Assembly (NCBI GenBank): GCA_028023455.1
Contig: JAQFVV010000207.1
Location: forward strand, 1,939,243-2,003,242
Direction of reading: 5' to 3'
DNA from: Epiperipatus broadwayi
Taxonomy: Eukaryota; Onychophora; Udeonychophora; Euonychophora; Peripatidae
DNA length: 64,000 bases
Made by a program: the position numbers and the translations under genes. Every line of letters starts with the position of its first letter. Position 1 is the stretch's first letter. Of the stretch, positions 11,813 to 23,330 are shown in pieces. The notes beneath the pieces were generated by a model. That model ran no database searches. It saw only the letters and a program-made list of their open reading frames with translations, and was not told where the DNA came from.

Positions 11813-11856
11813 CTTTCAGATCATGATTTCAAGCTATTTGCTATCGTCAGTGAAAG
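11813..11856 (-). ncRNA. Type I hammerhead ribozyme, tandem unit 3 (complete core)
   Basis: The core is CTGACGA. Position 7 is free to vary, so this is a full core. Stems I, II and III and the C17 site are identical to unit 1. Intact cores at units 1 and 3 would allow excision of a two-unit RNA from a minus-strand transcript. Confidence 0.8.
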
Positions 11857-12139
11857 ACAGGAATAAGAAACTAGATCTAAACACAAACTCTGAGCATTTA
11901 TAAAACAGTTTCTATTCAGCTTGCAATCGTGAATCTTTTAGACATGTTAATGTCTTCAAACTCAGCATAGCAAGCCAGATAACTACATGGGTCTGATCTC
12001 AGTTCAGCATCACCACATATTTGAAAAAAATTAGAAATAGTATTTGTATGAATGTTTATAAAAATAAAAATGTAAATAATGAAACAATTAAAGAACATGA
12101 TGGTAATAAAGACGAAAATTAAAATTTTTTTATAGATAA

Positions 12140-12147
12140 TAATATTT
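12140..12147. repeat. Target-site duplication, left copy, of the TIR transposon
   Basis: TAATATTT is repeated exactly at 13680-13687, immediately outside the terminal inverted repeats. Confidence 0.92.
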
Positions 12148-13679
12148 GGTACTTACGGATAATTTGCCTGATGACGTATTTGACCCACCGGTTTCCCTTC
12201 CGGTAGGCATCGACGATCTTTGTATGACAACATTGTCATGGCAACGAAGTGACTGGCGTGATTAATCCATCAGAGAGTCAATTTTTTTTTTTTAACCGCG
12301 AGATTTAAAATTCGGAGAGAGATTTGGGAAATTTTTTGATTTTTCTGTCTATTGTGATTTTGCTATCCACTTGATCACAGTGATTTTTTTCAGCACGTCA
12401 GCACCTGGACTCATATTTGAGCGAGTTTATGTGGAGGCAGTCGTACAAAGCTGCAATTTTAGAACATATATCCCAATTCAGTCCTCCACAGTGAACGCTA
12501 TTTGTAAGTAATTTTAATTTTTTTTATAATAATTATAATTTTAGAATTAATTATATTATTGAATATAGACAATAAGTAATCCAAATGCATGTAAAAGTAA
12601 TGTCACCATTAATGCCATATTCGCATTAAATCTTTATTTTAAATGTACAAACAATTTTTGTTAATATTTCTTCAATTAATTTGTAAATAATTTTCAATAA
12701 TTTTTTTAATAAAATTACCAATATACAGTCCATTTTTAAAATTACCAAATGCTTGTAGAAACTATGGCCTCTTACACCACATTTTATACAAGATGGCGAT
12801 TAATGGTAGATTCGCGTTAACTTTTTTTTTTTAAAATTTACAAAAAAAATTTTTTTTTTTATTTCTTCAATTATCAAACTTCCACTTAATTACATTTAAT
12901 TTGTAAATAATTTTTGGGTTAATATTTCTACAAATATCAAATTATTTTTCGTAAATTCATTGGCTATACAGTACGCTTTTAAAATTAGCCAATGTATGTA
13001 AAAGTAGGGCATGTGATCGCGATTACTGGCACATTTTTATGTGATCGCCATTAACGGCACATTTTCAATAATTTTTTGTTTTTATATTTTGTATTGACCT
13101 TATTTTGTATTTCATGCATGTAAATTTTCACTAATTTGTTGGGTTTTTTTCTACAAATATCAAATTATTTTTCGTAAATTCATTGGCTATATTTTGTATT
13201 TTATATCTTGTACTACAAGCTTCGCTTGTCAAAAACACCAAGGGCCCCCCCCCCAACAACTACAGCGCTACGCGCTGTTATAATTGGCCACATTTTTAAG
13301 ATTTTTGAATAGTTTTCATGCATGTACATTTTAAATAATTTTGTGTTACTATATTTTGTATTCACAGTATTAAATTTTCACTAATTTTTTTTTTTTGTAT
13401 TTTTTTTCAGGACCAAGAAACATGCTGGTGTTCCGTCGGTGTGTATCACATGACCTTCCTTTTGTTTTTTATCACATGGTCAACCGATGACGTATTACCC
13501 TCAAGGCATACCGATTTAATGTTGCGCTTTTTAACGTGACGTGTTCACGTGATATGCGGACACATCTTATCGAGTAGATGTGTCTGCAGATCACTTGGAG
13601 ACGTTATCTTAAAAATCGCAACATTAGACCAGTATGCCTTCAGGGTAATATGTCATCAGGCAAATTATCCGTAAGTACC
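12148..13679. mobile_element. 1.53 kb non-autonomous TIR DNA transposon with 8 bp TSD
   Basis: Both ends begin GGTACTTACGGATAATTTGC when read inward. The inverted match runs 28 bp without change (12148-12175 with 13652-13679) and continues imperfectly. An exact 8 bp TSD flanks it. The interior has no long reading frame. It holds two short perfect hairpins, ACAAGC-TTC-GCTTGT and CAGCGC-TAC-GCGCTG, near 13215-13280, a C10 run, and a large subterminal palindrome (13486-13657). An 8 bp TSD occurs in hAT, P and Merlin families, but the GGTAC terminus does not match the usual hAT ends, so I leave the superfamily open. A decayed relative is at 44414-45255. Confidence 0.85.
13486..13657. repeat. Subterminal long inverted repeat inside the TIR transposon
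   Basis: Arms of about 80 bp, one starting GATGACGTATTACCCT and the other ending with the imperfect complement AGGGTAATATGTCATC, meet near 13571 around ACACATCTTATCGAGTAGATGTGT. The outer part of the right arm overlaps the right TIR, so the TIR sequence effectively occurs three times in this element. Confidence 0.8.
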
Positions 13680-13687
13680 TAATATTT
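13680..13687. repeat. Target-site duplication, right copy, of the TIR transposon
   Basis: TAATATTT is identical to 12140-12147. Confidence 0.92.
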
Positions 13688-13770
13688 ATATTGGTTTTAA
13701 GTTATCTAAATTTGTATTTTTAAAATTAAATGAATTATTAAATAAAATTAATAAAAAATACTGTATAAAT

Positions 13771-14109
13771 ATGAAACCTGTATACAAAAAAAAGAGAACT
13801 TTAAGATCTTTGGTTAATCATAAAGAATTTAATATGCTTGAAGCTATGAATTCAGTGTATTTAATTAAATGTTTGAATTATAAAAACAATGTATTCTATA
13901 TTGGAACAAGCAAGAATAAATTAAAGACCAGACTATATCAGCATATGATTGATAAGAAATCTGCTATCTTTTGTCATAAGTGGGAAACAGGATATAAAGA
14001 CTATGAAATTCGACCTTTGGAATGTTTTGGTAATTACTTTGAAAGATTTAACAAAGAGAGTATTTATATTGAACATTTAAATCCTAGTTTAAATAAAATG
14101 TTAAAGTAG
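13771..14109 (+). CDS. GIY-YIG endonuclease domain of a Penelope-like element (partial)
   Basis: The 112 residues resemble the C-terminal GIY-YIG nuclease of Penelope-like retroelements. That domain nicks the target during insertion. A basic lead (KKKRTLRSL) is followed by VYLIKC at 29-34 (the GIY position), FYIGTS at 42-47 (the YIG position), LKTRLYQH at 51-58 with the conserved Arg54, and a late acidic position KESIYIEHLNPSLN with Glu96 as the likely metal ligand. The domain itself is intact. The ATG is only the first available one, because the frame continues upstream through the TIR insertion. The missing reverse transcriptase domain makes this a fragment and not a functional gene. Confidence 0.8.
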   Translation: MKPVYKKKRTLRSLVNHKEFNMLEAMNSVYLIKCLNYKNNVFYIGTSKNKLKTRLYQHMIDKKSAIFCHKWETGYKDYEIRPLECFGNYFERFNKESIYIEHLNPSLNKMLK

Positions 14110-14367
14110 TTTATATATTTATACAAAAGAATTGTTTTTTATGTGAATATTTTTTCTTTTTGGTTTTAAAATTTTTTTTCAATTTGTAAGGAGATGTTTG
14201 GTTTATAGGTATTTTATTTTGTTTTTATTTTTATTTTTATTTTATTAGTTTATTTTTTATTTTTTATTTTCTTTTTCTTTTTCTTTTTTTTTATTTTCTT
14301 ATTTTTTTATTTTTTATTTTTATTATTTGTATTATCTTTAATGTTGTTTTTTCTCTGTTTTATAAAA

Positions 14368-14413
14368 CCTTGATAAAGTCCATATTATTATTGAAAAATG
14401 GACGAAACGTTGG
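14368..14413 (+). ncRNA. Degenerate hammerhead-like motif at the PLE 3' end
   Basis: CC, TTGATAAA, a six-pair stem GTCCAT/ATGGAC, GAA, ACGT, T, GG follow hammerhead order. Stem II is strong and GAAACGT is typical, but the core departs from CTGANGA at two positions, and stem I has only two solid pairs. It probably marks the PLE terminal region and is unlikely to self-cleave. Confidence 0.55.
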
Positions 14414-14420
14414 ATATTTA

Positions 14421-14774
14421 TATTTTATTTATATAGTTTATATAATGTATATCAATAAATTTTTTGAAAAGAAAGTCTCTCCGATATATTTATGTGAAGT
14501 TTTTGACTTTATAAATTTGATAATACATTTGAAAAGATAGAAAAAGAAGAAGAAGAAATAAATAAATAGAAATTTATTTTTGAAAGAACTTTTGTTCACT
14601 TTTATAACCTGACATATTATTAATATACTTCTTATAAATGAATCTAAAGTGAATATGATATTAAAAGTGAATATATTTTGACAATTGACGTTGTCTTCAG
14701 TTTGTGAGTTGTCCAATTAAAAGCTTTGATTTTTAACTCACTTGCCCAATAATATAATTAGCGGTCAAAAGGTT
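14421..14774. other. AT-rich non-coding stretch
   Basis: Nothing was recognised. It follows a T-rich low-complexity block at about 14215-14340 in the PLE 3' region. Confidence 0.5.
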
Positions 14775-15762
14775 AAGGTTTATTATGATTTTTGTTTTTT
14801 CGTTAAACTAAACTTAATAAATGCTAAATTTAAGTCCAGCATGAATGGCTGCATAGATTTGTAAAGTTATATTAGTTTAATTAAAGAAGGGTAACTCTTA
14901 AGTTATTTGTTTCATAGTTAAATTGGGTCAATGGATTGGATATATTGGTGTAATTAGTAAATGTAGCATGGGGTCCGCTACATGCAGGATCACCTTATAC
15001 ACCACACTCAGGTAAAATAAGCCATTTTTATTGACCATCGGATCCAGACAGTATTCCTTGCTTTTTGGATCACCCCTTTGCCTATGGAATGGGATAGTAA
15101 GACGGAAAATGCAGTCCCTTCCTATGAAGTTTTTTTATTGTTCTTCTCACCAGACAGATGTAGTATTCTTGTACTGGATGAGAGTCAATGCCTTCTATAA
15201 CCATGCTGTTCAGATGCACATTCCTGACAGTAGGGTATTTGTGCTGTCGTAATCATGCTGCATTGAATACATCAATGTATCAGATGGATTGAGATTGGTT
15301 TGAGAGTGAACTTTTGGCCTAAGGTTAAATAAGATTTTCTTTTCAAATGCAATCTATGTAGTTAACTCGACACTCTTAAAAATATTATCAAATTCATCTG
15401 TGCTGATTATTTAAAATAAAAATTTAAATTTAAAAATTAATAACCAACCTAAAATAATAAATTTTGTTCCTCAATTTTATTTTAATGTGCTTTAATAAAT
15501 GTTTGTGTGTTAATTACTGGCAGTGGCTTCTTTTAATTTTGTTCATATTGAAAGGATATTTTAAGAATTTATATTTTATAAATCTCTGTGTCTCTTTGGG
15601 CTAGTGACTAGGGCTGATGGTCGGAATAAAACATATGTAAAATTTGAATCTTAACTTACATATCTACCTACTATATAAATTTTCCAGGTTCCAAATGCCT
15701 GGTGGCATCCTGTATGACAGATACAGTAAGACTAAAACTTCTACTTCTCCAATCATTATAAT
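14775..15762. repeat. (TA)n-flanked repeat, copy B, 5' truncated
   Basis: It is closely similar to 17215-18220. It starts abruptly at TTTATTATGATTTTTG and ends at ATCATTATAAT without the TA microsatellite that ends copies A and C. It is in direct orientation to copy C, about 2.44 kb away, so a local segmental duplication is possible. Confidence 0.75.
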
Positions 15763-16264
15763 TGGCCACCCAATGTGGACCAATACACTTTAGCCATGAG
15801 TACCCTGAGAATTTTAAAAATAAATCATGCCAGTAACATTTTTTCTGAAATTAGTATATATTTTTTGTATTAACATAAATTTATAGTTTGAATTTTGTGT
15901 AAAAGTGCTGCCAGTAAGAAAATTACACATATGTAGAAGTAAATGTGAGGAATAAAATGTAATAATTAATATAAATCATAATTTTTTTTTTAAAAAAAGT
16001 CTTATTTAAAATCCAACCATGTAACTTGCCTAACTAATAGTTAAAAGTGGGAGAAAGGAAACTTGGAAGGAAGGGGGCAGAAATTTAGCTGGTAGTAAAG
16101 AATCAACAATCAATAATTTTTTTTAATCAATATATTTGGGTGTAATTACTAACAAAGTTTTATCTTTAAAAAAAAAGTTTAGTATATAATTAATCTGTGT
16201 AACGTAATTACTAACACTAAGTAAATTCTCTCTTTTTTTTAATGTTTTTGTTTTTTGAGGAAGT
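15763..16264. other. AT-rich spacer between repeat copies B and C
   Basis: No gene, RNA or boundary was recognised. Confidence 0.45.
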
Positions 16265-18233
16265 TTACTGATATATAATGGTATATAATATGCCGTTACA
16301 TTATTTTAAATTAAAATAAAAAGATTATAAATAAAAATTGATAATTAAAAAGAAAAAAAACTTAACTTAAAAACTGAAAATTAAAAGTTGTTTAATATAT
16401 ATAATATATTGCACAGATGGAATGAAAACTTTAAAAGTATTATTTTATTTTTAAAATAAAAAAAAAAGAATTTGAACGTACTTTTTTATAAAAAAAGTAC
16501 AAGATCTAAAGATAAAATATTTTTGTTAAAAGATTTCTATGTAATCTTTGTAAATGGAAATGATTGTTTTATAAATTAAACGAAAAGCAAACTAGCCCTT
16601 GGGGCTCTTATGTAAAAAAGTCAGATGAAAGATATAGATAAGAGAACAAAAAAATTAGATGTCCAATAGAAGGGGCAAACCAATGCTTGGACCATAATGA
16701 AAATGATTGGAACAGGAAACTATGTTCAATGAATCTGGAGGATTACTATAAAAAAAAATATCTAAATTAAGAAGAGTTTCAACTTGATTTTTTTTTGAGA
16801 GGCATGATAAGATGCACTTGTCACCCTCTCTCACTTATTTAAAAATGAAATGACTGTTGATTTATGAATGGGACTGTTGTAGACCCTGAATCATATGGGT
16901 GCTGCAATTAAATAGTACCAGGATTGAACCAGCTAAGGCAGCCTCTTGATTGAGAACTATGGTATGAACAACAGACCAGTCTTCCATGAAAGTCTTCATG
17001 GAAATTGGCAGCAGGAACTGGGAGCTCTTCTATTGTAAGATATAAATGGAAAATTTAAAAAAAAAAGTAATTAAGAACTTTCAAGATTTGACAAGCTAAA
17101 CCTTTTTTTTGTTAAATGAACTTTAATCTGACTTTTCAAATGAATTATTAATGTTTAATTTTTATACATTTAAGTTTGGTAAAAATCGTTTCCATTTATT
17201 TTTATTGTTCCTTTAAGTTTTATTATGATTTTTGTTTTTTCGTTAAACTAAATTTAATAAATGCTAAATTTAAGTTGAGCATGAATGGCTTCATAGATTT
17301 TTAAAGTTATATTAGTTTAATTAAGAGAGGGTAAATCTTAGGTTATTTGTTTGGTAGTTAAATTGGGTCAATGGATTGGATATATTGGTGTAATTAGTAA
17401 ATGTAGCATGAGGTCTGCTACATGCAGGATCACCTTATATGCTGCACTCAGATGAAATAAGCATTTCTTATTGACCATCAGAGACAGATAGTATTCCCTG
17501 CTCCTTGGATCACCCCTTTGCCTATGGAATGGGATAGTAAGATGGAAAATGCAGTCCCTTCCTATGGTGTTTTTTATTGTTCTTCTCACCAGACATATGT
17601 AGTATTCCTGTACTGGATGAGAGTCAATGTCTTCTATAACCATGCTGTTCAGATGTGCATTCCTGACAGTATGGTATTTGTGCTATTGTATTCATGCTGC
17701 ATTGAATACATTGATGTATTAGATGGATTGACATTGGTTTAACTGTGAATTTTTGGTCTAAGGTTAAATAAGGGATAGAATATTTTCTTTTCAAATGCAA
17801 TCTATGTAGTTTATTCATACTCGACACTCTTAAAAATATTATCAAATTCATCTGTGCTGATTGTTTAAAATAAAAATTTAGATTTATAAATTCATAACCA
17901 ACCTAAAATAATAAATTTTGTTCCTCAATTTTATTTATATGTGCATTAATAAATGTTTGTGTGTTAATTACTGGCAGTGGCTTCTGTTATTTTTGTTAAT
18001 ATTGAAAGGATATTTTAAGAATTTATATTTTATAAATCTCTGCGTCTCCTTGGGCTAGTGACTAGGGCTGATGGTCAGAAAATAACATATGTAAAATTTG
18101 AATCTTAACTTATGTATCTGCCTACTATATAAATTTTCCAGGTTCCAAATGCCTGATGGCACCCTGTATGGCTGATACAGTATGACTAAATCTTCCACTT
18201 CTTCTCAGACCATTATAATATATATATATATAT
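16265..18233. repeat. (TA)n-flanked repeat, copy C, full length
   Basis: This is the uninterrupted version of copy A. Its left end reads TATAATGGT inward, and its right end gives the same TATAATGGT on the other strand, followed by a (TA)n run at about 18218-18233. It keeps a short palindrome, GTACTTTTTTATAAAAAAAGTAC-like, near 16480, also seen in copy A near 1975. Short open stretches such as 17518-17742 do not look coding. At the RTE insertion site of copy A this copy has continuous sequence, which confirms the insertion. Confidence 0.7.
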
Positions 18234-21200
18234 ATTCTAAAAAGTAAAAGAAAAACCGTTTTCTACCATTAGAAATAATGAATTAATAACTTTGACTCAT
18301 ATTATTTATTTATTTTTATTTACACACTTATCTGTGAATTTTGTGATTTTTGATGTTGAAATAATTCTATCTTGTGAAAATATTTTATGGGAATATGTTT
18401 ACTTATTAACTAATGGAATATCATTAAGATATAAATACCTGTGTGTGCTCACTTCTGAGTGGGTACTCAAACATATATTAAATTAATAATTATTTATGTA
18501 TCATTAAAAATGAACAGAGTGTTTTATACAGCATGTCTTTGCTTATTTATATAGATATGGATCATGTAAACATTTGTTAAATTAATTATTATGTATTATA
18601 AAAATGAATTTCATTTATAAGTTTACAACATTTCAGATATGTTCAATTTATATTATAGCAGTACATCTGTGTGCAGATATAGGTGTTTAATGTATTGACA
18701 TATATGTAAATTAAAAGGTAATAGTGGATTCTTTTTGTTTGAACCAAAATCAGGAGCTTCATTTATATGTATAGCCATATTCCTCCACCTTAATTTCATT
18801 TTCATTTAATTGTTATTAATAAATGTATATTCCATTGTTAAAGTTATTCCAGTGAATTTATTCAATCCTAAAATAGTTTTAGAATATTATATGTTGTATT
18901 ATATCTCTTGATCACAGTAACAATTATAGAGATTTTGCTGTCTGAGCTCAGATTTGTACATAAATCTGTTATATAAAAGGGGTTTATGTTTAGTGTTATG
19001 GACATGTAGAGGATGATGATGCTGAATGGCACAAAGGGGATGTTCTTTAAAGTCTATGCACTATATTTCATTATAATTATTTACTTAGAAATTAAGTCTA
19101 TAGTTGGCTAGTACATTAATGATACTAAGTGTCCAGAGCTCTGATGATCATCATCATGTTTTAGTTAATTGTTATATTTTTATGGATTAGCACATAAGAT
19201 TGTGCATATAAACTACTGTCTGAATAATCTGCCCCAAATTGGAAAAGGCTAAATAATTATCCTGGTCTATAGTAGACCTGTTTCAAATCTACTCACAAGA
19301 TTGGCTGTTCAATTTATTGTTTATCATTCATGATGATGAATGATTATTGCCTCTGTGTAATGCTGGCTATACTAGTTATGATCTCATGCTCATATTTATT
19401 CATATTGTTTATCAATTTAAAATTTGTTATTGATTTGGGATTGATGATGATGATTTTCCATCAACACAGGTTCAACTCTGATTCTTCTTTCCATTATAGT
19501 TAAAACTGGTTGATGATGATGAGTGCCATAATCCCATGGTTTATTCTTAAATTCTTCAAACTCAAGAATATTAACAATATAATCATAAATTACAAATCTA
19601 TTCTTCAACATTATTTTCAATTAACAGAAGTGAGTAAAGTTTCCATGTGTTGGTTTTAATATAAAAAATCTATGTAATTGATCAATAATAGAAATTCAAA
19701 GGTGAATGAAATGTTTCAGAAAGAAGAAATTTTAGTTTCTATTTTTTGTCAAGGTATTTCATAGTTACAGTGAGATAAGAATAATAACATTCAACGTGCA
19801 CCAGGGAAGACAATAACACTTCCATGTAATGATGTCAGCCATACATACACTTGTATTCTATTTAAAGAATAAAATAATTGGTAAATTTCATGCATTTTTG
19901 TACAGAGGAAATAAGTATCACAGCGTAGGCAGCTTTCTTATCATATATGCTATGACATGAATAAAAGTTTCAGAGCTATCATTATCATCTAATTGTAAAA
20001 AGTATTTTAAAAAATATTTTCAAATTGAGGTCTCTGGAAGTAACTTGGCTAAAGTTTAATAGAAGTTTGACATTATAGAGACAGCAGTATTAAGTTTAGT
20101 TTCTTCAGATAGATGATTCTGAAATATAGTGATAGAGAAATCTGATTACAATTTTCTGGGGAATATACAGAATCAATAAATGAAAAATTCCAAAGAGTGT
20201 AATATTTAATATTCAAAAAGAATTCAACTAATAAGACAGGAATTTTTACATTTTTTAAGGGCTTATTTTTAAAACTGTTGCTAAATATGAAGGCAAAAGA
20301 AAGCAAAGATTTTCAGATATAAGATAATTTAGGGGTCAGATAAGACAATTTAGGGGTCAGGGTGACATAAAGTCAACATGGATATGACAACAATATTGGC
20401 ATCAACAAGGACTTTGAGCATTCCATCATCAGATTTTCAATGATGTAAATGGTGAAAGAATTGGAGGTGGAGAAAATTGAAGCCTGTCCTTTAAAGTATT
20501 AAAATTTGCTATCTTAATATTAAACCAAGTGCTGATTATATATGTTGTGTGGGAGAGGATGATTTAGACCAACTGATGCATGCTGGTTCAGGAAAAAATA
20601 CATATATAGGAGATCATTTGTCTCTTTTGTACATGTGTGATCACATATATCAGTTATATGAAATGAAGTGGATAGCTGTAGAGAGCTTGAAATCTGACTT
20701 CAAATCCCTTCTAAATTACATTAAGTTCTGTATAGACAATATACTTGTATTTAAATATTACATATAAGATATAAAAAAAAAATATTAACTTAAAAATGAA
20801 GTTAAAAAAAAGAGAAATTATAAATAAATATAATAAAAATAAGCTAAACATTTTTGAGGATCCATGCCTCATAATCATAGCTTTCTTAAAAATACATAAT
20901 AAAATATATATAAAGATATATAAAATTAGCACGTGTTTTGTGAACCATTTCTTCAATATATCAAATCAAGTGTCTTTTCTATTTATAGCATTAATATTTT
21001 CATTAATATAGAATGCTTCTTTTATTTTCTCTTATGATCAGTTGATTCAGTGCATAAAATTACAGGATTGGAAGGAATAAAATATAAGATATATAAATAA
21101 AAAAATAGATAGATAAAAATAGTTAGATTGGTAGATAGATAGATAGTTGGATAGGTAAATAGATAGTTATAATACTGGAGGTCATAAAAAGACAACTACA

Positions 21201-23129
21201 AAAGCTTCTCTATGTCATGAGGAATAGATGATAATAGATAGCTGTATACATTGGTAATTGCCATAAGTTCAATGGAACAATCTGATGTAAAAATCTTTTT
21301 CTGGATTACATTCTATAAATTCTGAATACTATTTACACAAGGGTTAACATTGTTATCAGTTTGTAAATCATTTGTAAAAATAAATTAGAACTTATTTCTA
21401 GAAATAACCTTCTTGGAAATTTGTTTAGCACCACTTGGGATTGTGATGCAAATATTTTATGGAGTGCTTCTTTAATATTAACACTTTTTGATGATGAATA
21501 TTTTGCCTCTGTTTAGAGAATATGTTCTGACATTAAACTTCTAGACATTCAATTAAATATTGCCATAAGAACTATTATATGTTTATGGTTTACCCCTAGC
21601 AGTGACTTCCTCTTCTTTTGTATATCTCTCTATCAGATATTGAAGAAGATATTGCTTCTCAGGTAATGTATAAAAAAATATTATGTGGACCAGATTTGAT
21701 AATAACTCAAAATACAGTTCCATCCATAAGACTTGATTCAAATCCAAATCCCAGTTTTAAAATAATCATATAAAAATGGAATTTTTGGAGATTTAAAACA
21801 AATTTCTTTTTCTAGATAAACAATAAAACCAGCTGTATTTGACCAGCGCCACTGCAATTGAAGTCTCCCCATAGAGATTCAGAACAACCCACAGTTAATA
21901 TGTTCATTTGTTTTATGAATGAAATTTATAAGCCACTGATATGTGCGAATGTGAGTAAATACAATCTATAAAACGCAACTTTTTATGACTGTTGAATTAT
22001 GGGAAAAGTGACAGAATTAAAAAACATAAGTGAATATAATTTCTTAATAGGATCTCTACAGGATGTTTATGATATAGTAATATTTAAGCTGTCTAAATTC
22101 ATATCATAAATAATTGTTCATTACTGACCCAATTAATTTTAGCATCGTAATTACATAATAATGTTTCAATACACTGTTCAAAAAAATAATAACTTAACCA
22201 AATATACAATGGTATATACAGGTCAATCACATAAGTGCAAGCAAACCCGATTGTTCACAGAAAGAGAGGAGATGACTATAAGACTAAGATCCATTTGAGA
22301 GAGAAATAAATAATATTATTGATTTATATTTAACAGTAATTCATCAATCTGGAATTACTTGGTCAAAAGTGCTTATTTGCAGAAGCAATTAAGGAGGTTC
22401 AAGTTTGAAACGGGAGGCTATTGGCAGCGAATAATACCAGTTCTTTCTTGAACCAGACAATGAGGCATGATATGTTATATTTATTAAAAAAAAAAAAAAA
22501 ACAGTTTTTTAATCTTTTGAATATTGAAATAACTATGTGTAATCTTGTCAACTGTAATGGGTAATAAACTTGTTTAATGTAAATAAATCTACTCTATAAG
22601 TAGCTGCATTAAATGTCTTAACGTTAGTATAGTTGTATCTCATTTATTTATTAGCTGTAAACATTATTTTCTGGTAGCATTATATATATATTATTAGATT
22701 CGTAATTAACAATTTAATTCTCTGTCAGATCGATATCTTAGAGTCAAAAAAGTTACGAGATAATAGGATATTGAATCTTATTTTAAAAACGATAATCAAA
22801 ATTTATAATATTGGGAATGATTGTATGCTTGAGATTTTAATATACATACCTATTACCATGGTAAAGATATAAAGGATTGTAACACTATCGTTATTGACAA
22901 ATGTTAAAATTGATTTACTATTAAGACTATCAAAAACTTAAACGACTTCTGAACTTATGGCTGATGTTTGGGAATAATCACAACCAAGCTATTTCTAGTA
23001 AACTTCAGTTATTGTGTGTGTTTTTAAACGAATTTCAAAGAGTTCAATAACTTGAAAATAAGAAAGTTTGATTTAATGAAAATTTTATAACTAAGTATTT
23101 ATCATGTCAAGTAATCAAACATCACATAC
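18234..23129. other. AT-rich intergenic region
   Basis: About 4.9 kb with no recognisable gene or element. A diffuse GATA-type microsatellite is present at about 21104-21170, and an A run at about 22486-22501. Short frames here match nothing I know and are expected by chance in such sequence. Confidence 0.5.
21104..21170. repeat. Imperfect (GATA)n microsatellite
   Basis: ATAGATAGAT-type tetranucleotide repeats with interruptions. Confidence 0.85.
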
Positions 23130-23330
23130 TTTCCGAAGTAAAAATAGTCCACTTTCTCCGATCCATAGCTTTTATTTTTCCACACATATACCAACAAATT
23201 TTCTTATTTCATCCAAACATGTCATAATGAGATCTTTCTTTTGTCATCCAGTAACTATCTATTTATGGCCACTTCTATGTTCAGCCAGTTTCATTTTGGG
23301 CTTTTAATTTTTTCAGTAACCATTGTATTG
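23130..23330 (-). mobile_element. Strongly decayed 3' fragment of the RTE family
   Basis: The order of short matches to the 3' end of RTE copy A is kept: TTTCTCCGATC, TTTTCTTATTTCATCCA, a CATGT..GATCTTTCTT stretch, CCAGTAACTATCTATTTATGGCC-like spacing, then CTTTTAATTTTTTCA. It is much more diverged than the full copies, which shows an older wave of the same family. Confidence 0.55.

Larger units (their letters stand above)
10907..12019 (-). repeat. Retrozyme-like tandem array, ~401-408 bp units, about 2.75 copies
   Basis: GATAACAGATGGC begins units at 10907, 11308 and 11716 (periods 401 and 408). The units are nearly identical, and the third stops at about 12019. Each unit encodes a type I hammerhead ribozyme on the minus strand (11004-11047, 11405-11448, 11813-11856). 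On that strand each unit also carries a GCTGAACTGAG(A)TCAG-like module followed by ACCCAT, which is shared with the 456 bp family at 25.2-26.4 kb. There is no credible protein frame. Tandem units of several hundred bp with one hammerhead each are the hallmark of animal retrozymes, whose transcripts self-cleave into unit-length RNAs. That function is inferred from the architecture. Confidence 0.8.
12020..14420 (+). mobile_element. 3' part of a Penelope-like element, interrupted by a TIR transposon
   Basis: The element is recognised by the GIY-YIG domain at 13771-14109 and by a hammerhead-like motif at its 3' end (14368-14413), both typical of Penelope-like elements. The frame immediately left of the TIR transposon (ending at 12147) and the frame right of it (from 13688) join in phase once the transposon and one TSD copy are removed. 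They lead without a stop into the GIY-YIG frame, with one TAA near 12118. No reverse transcriptase domain is recognisable upstream, so the 5' part is lost or replaced by the hammerhead array. Confidence 0.7.

Noticed and set aside
12160-12185. CTGATGA in the TIR of the 1.53 kb transposon as a hammerhead core
   Set aside because: No stem II followed by GAAA at the right spacing and no stem I partner. The word is part of the conserved TIR.
17368-17851. Overlapping small frames in repeat copies A, B and C
   Set aside because: The frames are not conserved in phase between copies, so the repeat is treated as non-coding.
20421-20445. TCATCAG (minus-strand CTGATGA) as another hammerhead
   Set aside because: No GAAA or pairing stem follows on the minus strand.
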